The position numbers were made by a program, and so were the translations under genes. Of a stretch of 21,724 bases of DNA, positions 7,474 through 16,064 are shown one piece after another. Below the pieces are notes generated by a model. That model was not told the origin of the DNA. It ran no database searches and was given only the letters and a program-made list of their open reading frames with translations. Location of the stretch: the NCBI GenBank assembly GCA_964404215.1, contig CAYOJF010000087.1, positions 1-21,724 on the forward strand. The letters are read 5' to 3'. This stretch comes from Aureispira sp964404215. GTDB taxonomy: Bacteria > Bacteroidota > Bacteroidia > Chitinophagales > Saprospiraceae. Numbering within the stretch: the first letter of the stretch is position 1; each line of letters starts with the position of its first letter.

Positions 7474-10400
7474 TTATTCGGTACTTACTAAATTTGTAAT
7501 GGCTCCAATAGCAGTTTTGATACCTTTGGTCATTTTATAAAATAGCCAGTACATGACTGGTATGACAACCAATGTCAAGAAAGTGGCGAAGGTCAATCCA
7601 TAAACAACTGTCCAAGCCATCGCTCCCCAAATGGCAGCATTATCACCACCAATAAATATCTGAGGATCTAGATCTGAAATGAAACTACCAAAATCCATAT
7701 TGAATCCAATCGCTAGAGGAATCAAACCTAATATAGTCGTAATCGCAGTCAACAAAACAGGACGTAAACGAGTACCACCACCAACAATAATAGATTCCTT
7801 AATCTCTTCGTCAGTTAATTCTTTTCGACCAGTGATTTGCCGTTGCCGTGCTTGCAGGAAGTTGGTGTAGTCAATCAAAACAATGGCATTATTCACGACA
7901 ATTCCTGCCAAGGAAATGATCCCAATACCGGTCATGACAATGACAAAATCCATTCCTGTAAAGGCATAACCAAGGAATACACCAATGGTACTAAATACGA
8001 TACTCAAGACAATGATAAATGGAGAAACGAAGGAGTTAAATTGGGTTACCAAAATTAAGAAAATAGCAAAAACAGCAATCAGAAGAGCATTGGTCAAAAA
8101 GGCCATATTAGCGGCCATTTCTTCTTGCTCTCCCGTAAAGTTATAATCATAGCCTTCGGGCATTTTTTCTTCCTTGTAGGTTGCCATCATATCTTTGAGC
8201 TGTGCGACAATTTCATTTGCATTATACCCTTCCAATATATTGGAATAAATCGTAATGGTACGTTTTTCATTTTTACGTTTTATAGCAGAGTAAGTCGTAC
8301 TCAATTTTTTGTTGGCTACTGCCGAAATAGGGACTTGCATAATTCGTCCTCCCATATCCATATTCATATAGGTAATAGACTGGTTCATGAGTGCCTCATC
8401 ATTATTGCGATATTCGTCATTGAACTTAAGCATAATAGGATACTCATCTTCTCCATCCTTAAATTTACTGACTTCACGGCCATAGAGTGCCGTATTGAGA
8501 GCCTGAGCAATATTGAGGGTAGAGAGTCCATAACGACGAGCACTAGTACGGTCTATTTCTACGATATCCTGCTGCACATTCGCATTGACATTCATTTTGA
8601 GCTCTTCGACTCCTGCTATATTAGCATTCTGTAGGTATCGTTTGACATCTTGTGCTATGGCAGATAGTTCTCGCATTGGTTTATCATCTCCAAATAACTC
8701 TAAATTGATAGGCTTACCTGTAGGAGGACCATCTTGATTTCTATCCACTACTATCTCTACACCAGCATAGCCTGTCAGGGCATTTCGGATATCTTCCATT
8801 GCATCTTGGGTAGAAAGACCTTTTCTTTCATTGGATGGAACAAACGAGATCGTCAAACGAGCCTTGTTTGGTGTCGCACCTGGTTCTGGTGGAGCCATTG
8901 GATCTGCTGTATTTTCGCCAATCTGAGAGAGTACTGCTTCTACGATACCAGCATCATCATATTTGGAAATAGCAGATTCTACTTTTCCTTCTAGTTCTCG
9001 CATGATTTTATTGGTACTTTCTATATCACTACCAATCGGTAATTCTACAAAAGCATTGACATACAATGGATCTGCTGCTGGGAAAAATACTACTTTGGGC
9101 ATATTATTGCCTAAAAGCATGATAGAGAAAATAAGCAAGAAAAATACGCCTACAAAAACAACTCCTGGCATTATCCCCTTCAGTACAAATCGAATGAATC
9201 GATCGTAACCTTTCTCTAGCCAAGGCAATACTTTAGTTTGGAATAAAACCGAACCAGGACGGAATAGGAAGTACTGTGTTAAGGTTAGGATAATCGTCAT
9301 ACCGAGTGCATTTCGCAACCAGCTGGTTCCGTTTATACCTGCGGTAATAGCAATAGCTAGCATAATACCACAACCGATAAGAATATTAATCATCTTCCGC
9401 TTTTCGTTTGGACGGCGAAGGGTATTATCAGTTATTTTCATGAACTGAGCGGTCAATACAGGAGTAATAACCAATGCTACAAATAGAGAAGAACTCAATA
9501 CTACGATTAGCGTAAGGGGCAAATAACCCATAAACTCACCCATCAACCCTGGCCAAAACATAAGGGGTACAAAGGCTGCTAAGGTAGTAGCTGTAGATGA
9601 AATAATAGGCATAGCAACCTCCCCAGCCGCTTTTTTGGCGGCATCTTCACCCGAATAGCCTTCATCCATATACCGATAAATATTCTCCACTACCACAATG
9701 GAGTTATCTACGAGTAGACCTAGTGCTAGTATCAAAGCAAATAGAACGACTACGTTCAGAGTGATTCCCATAATATTCAGAATCAAGATTCCCATCAGCA
9801 TAGACATCGGGATCGCAAACCCTACGAAGAGGGCATTCCGTAATCCTAAAAAGAATAACAGAACTAATACTACCAGAATAACTCCTGATACAATACTATT
9901 GAAAAGGTTAGAAAGCTGATCTTGTGTATTGATTGATAAATCATTGAACAAACTAACTTTCAATTCTGGTGGGAATTTGTCTTTTTCTGCTTTAGCAACA
10001 ATTGCTTTTAGTTTTTCTGCAGCAGAAAGTAAGTTCTCTCCACTACGTTTGATAACATCTAAGGATACTACAGGTTTCTGATCGGCACGAGCAATAGAAG
10101 TTGGATCTTCTACGGTCTCTCTGACAGTAGCTAAGTCTCTTAGAAATACAGAATTTCCAAATTCACTTTTGATAATTAGGTTCTCAATTTCTTCTATGGT
10201 TTTGAATTCTCCAAGAACTCTCACTGTACGGCTAAATCCATTGAATTTTCGTTCACCAGCAGACATAGTCATGTTTTCCATCGCAATCGCATTGGCAATA
10301 TCATCAAAACTGATGCGTTTTGCCTGCATTTGTTTCCAGTCCACATCAATGTGAACTTCTTTGGAAGCAATTCCTTTTAGTTTTACTTCTGAAATTTCTC

Positions 10401-10941
10401 CCAGCTTTTCGATCTCATCCTGTAAGTATTCGCCAAAAGAGCGGAGTTCATCCCCAGAGAAATCTCCAGATAGATTGACTGTAATAATAGGTATTTCAGA
10501 GAAATTGATCTCAAATACATCAGGACCAGCGGTCAAGTCTTTAGGGAAGTCTCGATCACTTTTTGCCTTATCTACGGCATCTTTTACTTTTCGGAGGGCA
10601 TCTTTTACTTCTACATCAGTATTGAATTCTACAATAATGTTAGAGAAATCATTGATAGAGTTTCCTTCCATTTTTTTGATGCCAGACATGGAAGCTAGTT
10701 CCTTTTCGAGTGGTATCGTTACCAATGTCTCCATGTCTTCTGCCGAGTTACCAGCATAGGTAGTCGCTATGTAAATGGTTGGGATGACAATTTCTGGAAA
10801 TTGCTCCTTAGGCATATTCTGATAGGAGTTCCACCCAAAAAATAGAATCATTGCAGTCAGTAAAAAGATACTAGTTGCATTATCTACCGCAAAGGATGTA
10901 GCCCTAAAATTTCTATATAATTTATTTTCGTTATTACTCAT
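7474..10941 (-). CDS. RND efflux pump, inner-membrane permease
   Basis: The proton-driven pump of a three-part efflux system, of the AcrB/MdtB type (1155 residues from ATG 10941). The N-terminal membrane helix (about 18-38) is followed by a porter domain. The TM4 motif GLLVDNSIVVVEN holds Asp412, equivalent to AcrB Asp407, while the second Asp is Asn413. In the TM10 motif GIVVNNAIVLIDY, AcrB's Lys940 is Asn. A single-Asp relay is common in many RND branches. Residues about 505-580, between TM6 and TM7, include two extra hydrophobic stretches (517-536 and 543-563) not present in AcrB, explaining a length about 100 above AcrB. An upstream in-frame start at 10971 would add ten residues (MKVRLITTIT); MSNNENK fits the family better. 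It is the last gene of the operon. Substrate cannot be predicted. Confidence 0.94.
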   Translation of the reverse strand: MSNNENKLYRNFRATSFAVDNATSIFLLTAMILFFGWNSYQNMPKEQFPEIVIPTIYIATTYAGNSAEDMETLVTIPLEKELASMSGIKKMEGNSINDFSNIIVEFNTDVEVKDALRKVKDAVDKAKSDRDFPKDLTAGPDVFEINFSEIPIITVNLSGDFSGDELRSFGEYLQDEIEKLGEISEVKLKGIASKEVHIDVDWKQMQAKRISFDDIANAIAMENMTMSAGERKFNGFSRTVRVLGEFKTIEEIENLIIKSEFGNSVFLRDLATVRETVEDPTSIARADQKPVVSLDVIKRSGENLLSAAEKLKAIVAKAEKDKFPPELKVSLFNDLSINTQDQLSNLFNSIVSGVILVVLVLLFFLGLRNALFVGFAIPMSMLMGILILNIMGITLNVVVLFALILALGLLVDNSIVVVENIYRYMDEGYSGEDAAKKAAGEVAMPIISSTATTLAAFVPLMFWPGLMGEFMGYLPLTLIVVLSSSLFVALVITPVLTAQFMKITDNTLRRPNEKRKMINILIGCGIMLAIAITAGINGTSWLRNALGMTIILTLTQYFLFRPGSVLFQTKVLPWLEKGYDRFIRFVLKGIMPGVVFVGVFFLLIFSIMLLGNNMPKVVFFPAADPLYVNAFVELPIGSDIESTNKIMRELEGKVESAISKYDDAGIVEAVLSQIGENTADPMAPPEPGATPNKARLTISFVPSNERKGLSTQDAMEDIRNALTGYAGVEIVVDRNQDGPPTGKPINLELFGDDKPMRELSAIAQDVKRYLQNANIAGVEELKMNVNANVQQDIVEIDRTSARRYGLSTLNIAQALNTALYGREVSKFKDGEDEYPIMLKFNDEYRNNDEALMNQSITYMNMDMGGRIMQVPISAVANKKLSTTYSAIKRKNEKRTITIYSNILEGYNANEIVAQLKDMMATYKEEKMPEGYDYNFTGEQEEMAANMAFLTNALLIAVFAIFLILVTQFNSFVSPFIIVLSIVFSTIGVFLGYAFTGMDFVIVMTGIGIISLAGIVVNNAIVLIDYTNFLQARQRQITGRKELTDEEIKESIIVGGGTRLRPVLLTAITTILGLIPLAIGFNMDFGSFISDLDPQIFIGGDNAAIWGAMAWTVVYGLTFATFLTLVVIPVMYWLFYKMTKGIKTAIGAITNLVSTE

Positions 10942-10979
10942 TGTTATAGTTGTTATTAACCTTACTTTCAAATAAGTAT

Positions 10980-12128
10980 TTACTCAATTATTTTGACCAA
11001 ATCACCATCGGATACACTAGTAGCACCTTTCGTGATGAGTACTTCGTTTCCTGTCAATCCTGTAGACACAATCGTTTCGTTACGATAGGTCTTACCCAGT
11101 GTAATGACTTTTTTAGCAGCACGTTTATTCTCTACGGTCATGACAAATGTCGCCCCACTAACATCTTGTTGTATTAGTTCATCAGGAATGACTACTACAT
11201 CTTTGGCAGCATAGTCATTGACTAACATTGTAGCTAATAAATTAGGCTTGAGCATCCCATTCATAGTTCCTACGGTAGCTTCTACTTCAAACGTACGGTT
11301 GGTTGGGTTGATCGTGCGGCCAATAGCAATAACACGAGCATTTTGTTCTGCATCTAAAGCAGGAAAAGTAACGGTTACTTTCTCACCACGTTTGACATTA
11401 CCTAAATAGATTTCAGGCACTGCTGCTACTACTTTGAGAGCATTGGTATTGAGTATTTGGACAATAGGTGCTCCAGGACCAGCCATTTCACCAGTCTTAG
11501 ACATGACCATGTCAATATAGCCACTAGCAGGAGCATAGACATTGGCTTTAGTCAATTCAAACTCTAGACTTTCTTTGTTTTTCTCTAGAGATTCTACTTG
11601 ATTTTTCGCTTGTAGATATTGTATCTCTGAACCAATATTCTGTTCCCAGAGATTTTTTTGTCGATTATAAATGTCGCGAGCTAGTTCTAATGACTTATCA
11701 ATCTGTGCAATACTTTTATTGATACTTTCTAGATTAATAATAGCAATTAGGCTTCCTTTTTTGACAAAATCTCCCTCTTTGACTTTCAGTTCAGTGATAC
11801 GCCCCCCTGTTTCACTACTAGCGAAAGCAGGGTCTTGGGCAGTCATTACATTTCCTTGTACTTCGACATAGTGGTTGAAATCTTTTACAACCAATTTGTC
11901 TATTTTTACATTGACTTCCTTTTCTTTGACAGATTCAGGGTCTAGTTCCGCAATCAAGTCTTGAAGGTCATCCATTTCTTTCTTGATTTCGTTCATTTTT
12001 TGGCGTTTCTGACTAAGGAGTGTACGAGCTTCTTTAGCCGTCTTAGGCTTCTGCTCTACCTGTTCGCCGCCACAAGCTATAGCTGTAGCTAAGACAAGCA
12101 CTACCAGTAGATATTGTATTTTTTTCAT
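10980..12128 (-). CDS. RND periplasmic adaptor lipoprotein (HlyD/AcrA family)
   Basis: Bridges the RND pump and the TolC-like channel. Residues 1-19 form a lipoprotein signal (LATAIAC, lipid-modified Cys19), so it is anchored to a membrane facing the periplasm. A charged helical segment (30-65) precedes the typical folds: a first lipoyl half near 105-128 (SSETGGRITELKVKEGDFVKKG), a coiled-coil hairpin about 132-192, a second lipoyl half near 195-222 (VYAPASGYIDMVMSKTGEM), a beta-barrel, and a C-terminal membrane-proximal part. The 382-residue length is normal for the family. It ends 38 bases before the pump start and lies 118 bases after the channel gene, a gap containing one copy of the intergenic repeat motif. 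Confidence 0.93.
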   Translation of the reverse strand: MKKIQYLLVVLVLATAIACGGEQVEQKPKTAKEARTLLSQKRQKMNEIKKEMDDLQDLIAELDPESVKEKEVNVKIDKLVVKDFNHYVEVQGNVMTAQDPAFASSETGGRITELKVKEGDFVKKGSLIAIINLESINKSIAQIDKSLELARDIYNRQKNLWEQNIGSEIQYLQAKNQVESLEKNKESLEFELTKANVYAPASGYIDMVMSKTGEMAGPGAPIVQILNTNALKVVAAVPEIYLGNVKRGEKVTVTFPALDAEQNARVIAIGRTINPTNRTFEVEATVGTMNGMLKPNLLATMLVNDYAAKDVVVIPDELIQQDVSGATFVMTVENKRAAKKVITLGKTYRNETIVSTGLTGNEVLITKGATSVSDGDLVKIIE

Positions 12129-12170
12129 TTTTTTTATTGTATTGAAGAGGTTATTTTAGTCATTGTTAGA

Positions 12171-12185
12171 TTAGAGTATGTCTAA
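12171..12185 (+). repeat. Intergenic repeat motif, copy D
   Basis: TTAGAGTATGTCTAA fits TWAGAGYATGTYTAA exactly. It lies in the 118-base gap between the channel and adaptor genes of the efflux operon, so an element may have landed inside the operon. The rest of the gap has a related ACTCTTAGAG palindrome at 12226-12235 and no other clear signal. Confidence 0.4.
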
Positions 12186-12246
12186 ATTTATCTTAATTCG
12201 TAATATGAAAATCTCTTTTTAGAAATACTCTTAGAGGGCGTATGGA

Positions 12247-13611
12247 TTATTTTCCTAAAGCTTTATCCAAGTCTGTCTTAGCAAGAACTACTTCGTAAAG
12301 TGCATTGAGTCGATTAGCCTGTGTGCGATAGAGTTCTTGTTCTGCTTGTGTCATCTCTATACTAGATCCCACACCTTCTTTGTATTTGATACGAGTCTGA
12401 TTCATGATCTTTTCAGCTAGAGCTAAGTTTTTCTCTTGATTCTCTAGACGAGTTTTTGCGTTTTTGTAAGTTCCGCGAGCATTGAGTACTTCTAGCGTAG
12501 CTCCACGTTCAAAATCTTGGAGTTGAAATTCAAATTTTTGGACTTCAATTTTAGATTTCTGTATTTGAGCTGATTTTTTGAGCCCATCAAAAATGGGAAC
12601 ATTCAATTTGAGGCCTACGATAGTGGTAGGGAAGAAACCAGGTGAATTTCCATCAAATAAATCATCTCTTTGAAGCACTTGCTGATGAACAGCAAAAGCA
12701 CTCAAAGAGGGTAAGTAACCTGACATAAAACGTTTAGTGTTAAGTTTATTCAAGTCTACATTTTGATTCAAGAGATTGTACTCAATCCGTTTCGTAACAT
12801 CAATATCTCCTTCCAGTTCCTCGCTGTTAGGCTCACTCAATAGAGCATCTAGTGAGTCAGAAACCAAAATCTCATCTTCCATTGGGTAATACATCTGGAA
12901 TTTCAATAGATTATAAGCAATTTCAGACTGGCGATTAAGTGCTTCTAGCTCTGTTTGTAAATTGGCAATAGACAGTTTCAGACGGTCTACATCGAGTTGT
13001 TCTACTAGCCCATTATCATAAAAAGCCTGTGTTTCTTTGGTCAACTGAGTCAGGTTGGCAATATTTTTATTGATGACCTTCTTATTTTCCTCTACAATGA
13101 GTACGGTTAGATATGCTTTTGTTACAATATCTTTGAGTTGGTAACTGGTGAGGTCGCCTTGTCTTTTAGTCAATTCCACAAAACCTTTAGCGGCTTTTAG
13201 CCCAACAAAGTAAGAACCATCAAACGCTAACCAGCTAGCATTGATATCAAATGTTAAGTTTTGGCGGGTTCCAAATTGCGTAGCTGAAAAACCAGGTTCT
13301 GGCTCTGGTAATGGGCCTAATGGTGGAGGTAAATCAAAGGTAAAAGCATCGTTGGGAATAAGTTGAGTAGGTAGATCAACATAATAACTGTAGTCTATGG
13401 CTCCATTAACTTGAGGAATACCGATTGCTCGGAGCTCTTTTACTTCCGCTTTGGCAGCTGCTGTATTTAACTGAGCTGTCTTGATACTGGAGTGATTAGT
13501 TTGAGCATATTGCACGGCTTCTTCTAGCGAAAAAGCACGACCTTCCTGTGCCTGTATCGTGAGGTTGGCTAGGAGCAAAGCAATAATGAAAAGACAGGTT
13601 TTATTCATCAT
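12247..13611 (-). CDS. TolC-family outer-membrane efflux channel
   Basis: The outer-membrane exit duct of the three-part efflux system (454 residues). A signal peptide spans about 1-21 (ending IQAQ). The mature protein shows the duplicated TolC plan: two long helical hairpins (about 30-60 with 155-250, and 270-300 with 380-450) separated by a strand region with aromatic residues. The opening FSLEEAVQYAQTNHSSIKTAQ is the classic start of the OEP domain. A proline-rich loop (DLPPPLGPLPEPEPG, about 87-101) sits in the first extracellular region. It starts nine bases after the TetR stop codon, so it is co-transcribed with the regulator. Of two adjacent ATG codons, either could be used. Confidence 0.93.
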   Translation of the reverse strand: MMNKTCLFIIALLLANLTIQAQEGRAFSLEEAVQYAQTNHSSIKTAQLNTAAAKAEVKELRAIGIPQVNGAIDYSYYVDLPTQLIPNDAFTFDLPPPLGPLPEPEPGFSATQFGTRQNLTFDINASWLAFDGSYFVGLKAAKGFVELTKRQGDLTSYQLKDIVTKAYLTVLIVEENKKVINKNIANLTQLTKETQAFYDNGLVEQLDVDRLKLSIANLQTELEALNRQSEIAYNLLKFQMYYPMEDEILVSDSLDALLSEPNSEELEGDIDVTKRIEYNLLNQNVDLNKLNTKRFMSGYLPSLSAFAVHQQVLQRDDLFDGNSPGFFPTTIVGLKLNVPIFDGLKKSAQIQKSKIEVQKFEFQLQDFERGATLEVLNARGTYKNAKTRLENQEKNLALAEKIMNQTRIKYKEGVGSSIEMTQAEQELYRTQANRLNALYEVVLAKTDLDKALGK

Positions 13612-13620
13612 TATATATGA

Positions 13621-14247
13621 TTAAAGTATAATAGAATTAAGTTTATTTTCTGCAAGGAGTTTTTTTAGGAGAGTGCTTCCTTTTTCAGAAACAATTCCAT
13701 AAATGTGGTACTTGATAAATTCTTTATGAATTTGAGAAGTTGGATATTTTCGCAATGGAAATACTTGGTCATCCGATAGAATAGGAATAAAGCTAACATA
13801 GATTTTTGCCATAATTTGAATATTCAAATCCTTGCGGTAAATTCCTTCTTCTACTCCCCTCTGAAGATTACTTTCGGCCGTAGACATAATGTAGTCTTGA
13901 TGAAAATCATCCATTAATTTCCAGATAGGGCGGTGATATTTCTGCAAATCATAGATCATAGAGGGGTTAATATCTTTGATTTGATGTTGAACGTAAATAC
14001 TAATTCGGAGCAATTCGTCTAAGGCATTATCTGCTTCTTGTATAACTTGCTGACACATAGCTTGCTCCTCTTGAATATACCTTTGCATGATCTTGGCGAT
14101 CAAGTCATGTTTGTTTTCTATATGTACATAGAGGGTCTTTTTAGAGACCCCTAATTCACGAGCAATATCACTCATCGTAACACTTCTGATGCCGTACTTT
14201 TTGAAAAGTAGCTCAGCCGCATCTAATATTTTAGTGATTTCTTCCAA
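13621..14247 (-). CDS. TetR/AcrR-family regulator of the efflux operon
   Basis: A 208-residue DNA-binding repressor candidate. Residues 5-50 hold the TetR helix-turn-helix, with SVTMSDIARELGVSKKTLYV as the recognition region and the following HIENKHDLI typical of the family. The C-terminal half (about 60-190) is helical and should bind a ligand. It is the first gene of the efflux operon, so it probably represses itself and the pump. The coding start appears to be TTG at 14247: no in-frame ATG lies between the upstream stop and this point, and the first internal ATG (residue 25) would cut into the DNA-binding domain. The promoter lies 27 bases upstream, overlapping a palindrome. Confidence 0.9.
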   Translation of the reverse strand: MEEITKILDAAELLFKKYGIRSVTMSDIARELGVSKKTLYVHIENKHDLIAKIMQRYIQEEQAMCQQVIQEADNALDELLRISIYVQHQIKDINPSMIYDLQKYHRPIWKLMDDFHQDYIMSTAESNLQRGVEEGIYRKDLNIQIMAKIYVSFIPILSDDQVFPLRKYPTSQIHKEFIKYHIYGIVSEKGSTLLKKLLAENKLNSIIL

Positions 14248-14273
14248 TGGTATTGATAATTTATTTGATGGTG

Positions 14274-14304
14274 CAAATGTATAGGTTTAAAACTTGGAAA
14301 CCAA
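14274..14304 (-). promoter_or_regulatory. Promoter of the efflux operon
   Basis: Read on the minus strand, TACATTTG (14281-14274) matches the Bacteroidota -7 box TAnnTTTG exactly. A CTTGG/TTG -33-like element (TTG at 14304-14302) lies 20 bases upstream, a usual spacing. It is 27 bases from the TetR start codon. The palindrome at 14293-14305 covers the -33 region. Confidence 0.65.
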
Positions 14305-14325
14305 GAAAGTGTTTAAAGTTTCCAC
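14293..14325. promoter_or_regulatory. Putative TetR operator
   Basis: A perfect palindrome CTTGG-AAA-CCAAG (14293-14305) overlaps the -33 region of the efflux promoter. A second half-site, GTTTCCAC (14318-14325), is the inverted match of TTGGAAAC (14294-14301). The location is ideal for the adjacent TetR protein to block its own promoter. Binding is inferred, not shown. Confidence 0.5.
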
Positions 14326-14420
14326 GGTTTTTTTAGTTTTTATTTTTTCTCTTGTACAGACTGTTATCAGTTGATACAAAGTCTAGTAGAAATACGGCTG
14401 TTTTTTCTGAAAAAGATTCT

Positions 14421-14428
14421 TATCTTTG
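14421..14428 (+). promoter_or_regulatory. Promoter -7 box of dut
   Basis: TATCTTTG matches TAnnTTTG and lies 28 bases before the dut ATG, giving a short leader. The -33 region is only T-rich (14401-14406) with no clear TTTG, so the call is moderate. The gap 14248-14455 thus drives dut one way and the efflux operon the other. Confidence 0.5.
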
Positions 14429-14455
14429 TTAGCTACTTTACAAACAATTTATTCA

Positions 14456-14887
14456 ATGAAAGTTCGTGTTATCAATCAATCTCCATTTGACCTACCAAGC
14501 TATGCTACTATAGGTAGTGCAGGAATGGATCTAAAAGCTAATCTAGCATCTAGAATTACACTTGCACCATTAGAACGGAGCGTTATCCCAACAGGTCTTT
14601 TTTTAGAATTACCTCAAGGGTTTGAGGCTCAGATTCGACCAAGAAGTGGTCTAGCACTAAAGAAAGGATTGTCAATACCTAATGCACCAGGTACTATTGA
14701 TAGTGACTACAGGGGAGAAGTCGGCGTGATTGTTGTCAATTTGTCTAATCAACCTATTGAAATTTCGAAAGGGGATCGAATTGCACAGATGGTGATTGCC
14801 AAATATGAACAAATTGAATGGGAACCTGTAACAGAATTAACAACTAGTGACAGAGGGAAGAATGGATATGGTAGTACTGGGAAATAG
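14456..14887 (+). CDS. dut: Deoxyuridine 5'-triphosphate nucleotidohydrolase (dUTPase)
   Basis: Splits dUTP to dUMP and pyrophosphate, keeping uracil out of DNA and supplying dTMP synthesis; a cytoplasmic homotrimer. All five trimeric dUTPase motifs are present in order: motif 1 GSAGMDL, motif 2 RPRSGLA, motif 3 GTIDSDYRGEVGV (with the catalytic Asp), motif 4 GDRIAQMVI and motif 5 RGKNGYGSTGK. The length of 143 residues from ATG 14456 is normal. A longer reading from TTG 14426 would start inside the promoter box and is rejected. It heads a run of genes on the plus strand, 47 bases before the nucleotidyltransferase. Confidence 0.97.
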   Translation: MKVRVINQSPFDLPSYATIGSAGMDLKANLASRITLAPLERSVIPTGLFLELPQGFEAQIRPRSGLALKKGLSIPNAPGTIDSDYRGEVGVIVVNLSNQPIEISKGDRIAQMVIAKYEQIEWEPVTELTTSDRGKNGYGSTGK

Positions 14888-14934
14888 TGCTAATACCCCC
14901 CCTTAAGAAAATAAACATACAACCTAATTTAGAC

Positions 14935-15939
14935 ATGAAAATAATAATACCTATGGCTGGTCGAGGGACTCGCCTTCGCCCTCATACATTGACTGTACCC
15001 AAACCATTAGTCAAAGTCGCAGGAAAATCAATAGTAAGACGATTAGTAGAAGACTTAGCCGCTGCTTATGGTGGTGATATAGAAGAAATTGCTTTCATTA
15101 CAGGTGATTTTGGAGAAGAAGTAAAAGAAGATTTGATCGAATTGGCGACTAGCTTAGGAGCTAAAGGTTCTGTTTTTCAACAGCAGGAAAAATTGGGTAC
15201 GGCACATGCTATTTTGTGTGCTAAAGAATGTTTGAGTGGAGAGGTGATTGTCGCCTTTGCGGATACCTTGTTTGATTCCAATTTTGAATTGGATGTAAAA
15301 CAAGATGGCGTTTTATGGGTGCAGAAAGTAGCGGACCCCTCTGCTTATGGTGTGGTGACGTTAGATGAAGAAGGATTTGTAACAGAGTTTGTCGAAAAAC
15401 CAGAAACATTTGTATCAGACTTAGCTATTATTGGAATTTACTATTTCAAAGATGGTGTTTTTCTTCGTCAAGAATTACAATACTTGATTGATAATGATAT
15501 CAAACAAAAAGGAGAATATCAGATTACACATGCTTTAGAAAACATGAAAGCAAAGGGTAAAAAATTTCGTACCCAGGCGATAGAAGAATGGCTAGATTGT
15601 GGAAATAAGAAGGCTGTTGTCTATGCGAATCAACGTGTTTTGTCCATTAAGGAGGGAGCAGATAGTATTGCCACTTCAGTACAAACAGAAAATTCTGTGA
15701 TTATTCCACCTTGTTTTATTGACGAAAACGTTGTTTTGAAAAATGCGGTGATAGGTCCACATGTTTCTATTGGTGCCAATTCAGTTATAGAAGATGCTAT
15801 TATTACAAACAGCGTTATTCAAGATCATGTAGAACTTTCTAATGTGGTACTAGAAGACTCAATGATAGGATCTTATGCTAACTGCCAAGGTAAAAAGGCA
15901 GATTTAAGTATAAGTGACTACTCTACCTTTCAGTTGTAG
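14935..15939 (+). CDS. Sugar-phosphate nucleotidyltransferase
   Basis: Joins a sugar-1-phosphate to an NTP to give an NDP-sugar, a precursor for polysaccharide or lipopolysaccharide. The N-terminus IIPMAGRGTRLRPHTL followed by VPKPL is the classic nucleotide-binding signature of RmlA/GalU/GlmU-type enzymes. EFVEKP and EEWLDCGNKKAV supply the sugar and metal site. The C-terminal part (about 235-334) has hexapeptide repeats (such as IGPHVSIGANSVIEDAII) that form a short left-handed beta-helix. At 334 residues it is shorter than GlmU (about 450), so acetyltransferase activity is unlikely. Sugar and base specificity (glucose with dTTP or UTP, or another) cannot be decided. ATG 14935 is preferred over an upstream GTG at 14887 because the family starts directly at MKIIIPMAG. 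Confidence 0.9.
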   Translation: MKIIIPMAGRGTRLRPHTLTVPKPLVKVAGKSIVRRLVEDLAAAYGGDIEEIAFITGDFGEEVKEDLIELATSLGAKGSVFQQQEKLGTAHAILCAKECLSGEVIVAFADTLFDSNFELDVKQDGVLWVQKVADPSAYGVVTLDEEGFVTEFVEKPETFVSDLAIIGIYYFKDGVFLRQELQYLIDNDIKQKGEYQITHALENMKAKGKKFRTQAIEEWLDCGNKKAVVYANQRVLSIKEGADSIATSVQTENSVIIPPCFIDENVVLKNAVIGPHVSIGANSVIEDAIITNSVIQDHVELSNVVLEDSMIGSYANCQGKKADLSISDYSTFQL

Positions 15940-16000
15940 AAACCTATTTTTCTCGCCGTACGAATTTTACTTTCATAATTTTTGTTAAACCTTCTCTAAC

Positions 16001-16020
16001 TATTTTTGGAGGTAAATTTG
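16001..16020 (+). promoter_or_regulatory. Candidate promoters before the TPR-DUF4292-EnvC genes
   Basis: Two TAnnTTTG matches occur here: TATTTTTG (16001-16008), with TTTG 16 bases upstream at 15981-15984, and TAAATTTG (16013-16020), without a clear -33 partner. Either would give a leader of about 40-60 bases. This suggests the last three genes of the cluster can be transcribed apart from dut. Confidence 0.45.
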
Positions 16021-16064
16021 TGCCTGTAAGGTATGTAAACAGGACTTGAAAAATTAGATAATAT

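Noticed and set aside
8125..8634. Open frame of 169 codons on the plus strand inside the RND pump gene
   Set aside because: It lies wholly opposite a strong, intact RND coding sequence and its translation has low complexity without a recognisable domain. It is a shadow frame.
10361..10759. Open frame of 132 codons opposite the RND pump N-terminal region
   Set aside because: The Ser/Phe-rich translation is what the complement of the pump's acidic and lysine codons would give. There is no start signal or family resemblance.
14426..14455. Extended N-terminus for dUTPase from TTG 14426
   Set aside because: It would begin within the -7 promoter box TATCTTTG, and known dUTPases start close to the MKVRVIN-type strand.
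14887..14934. Extended N-terminus for the nucleotidyltransferase from GTG 14887
   Set aside because: The family begins directly at the MKIIIPMAG strand, and the extra 16 residues show no conserved feature. It overlaps the dut stop codon only by chance.
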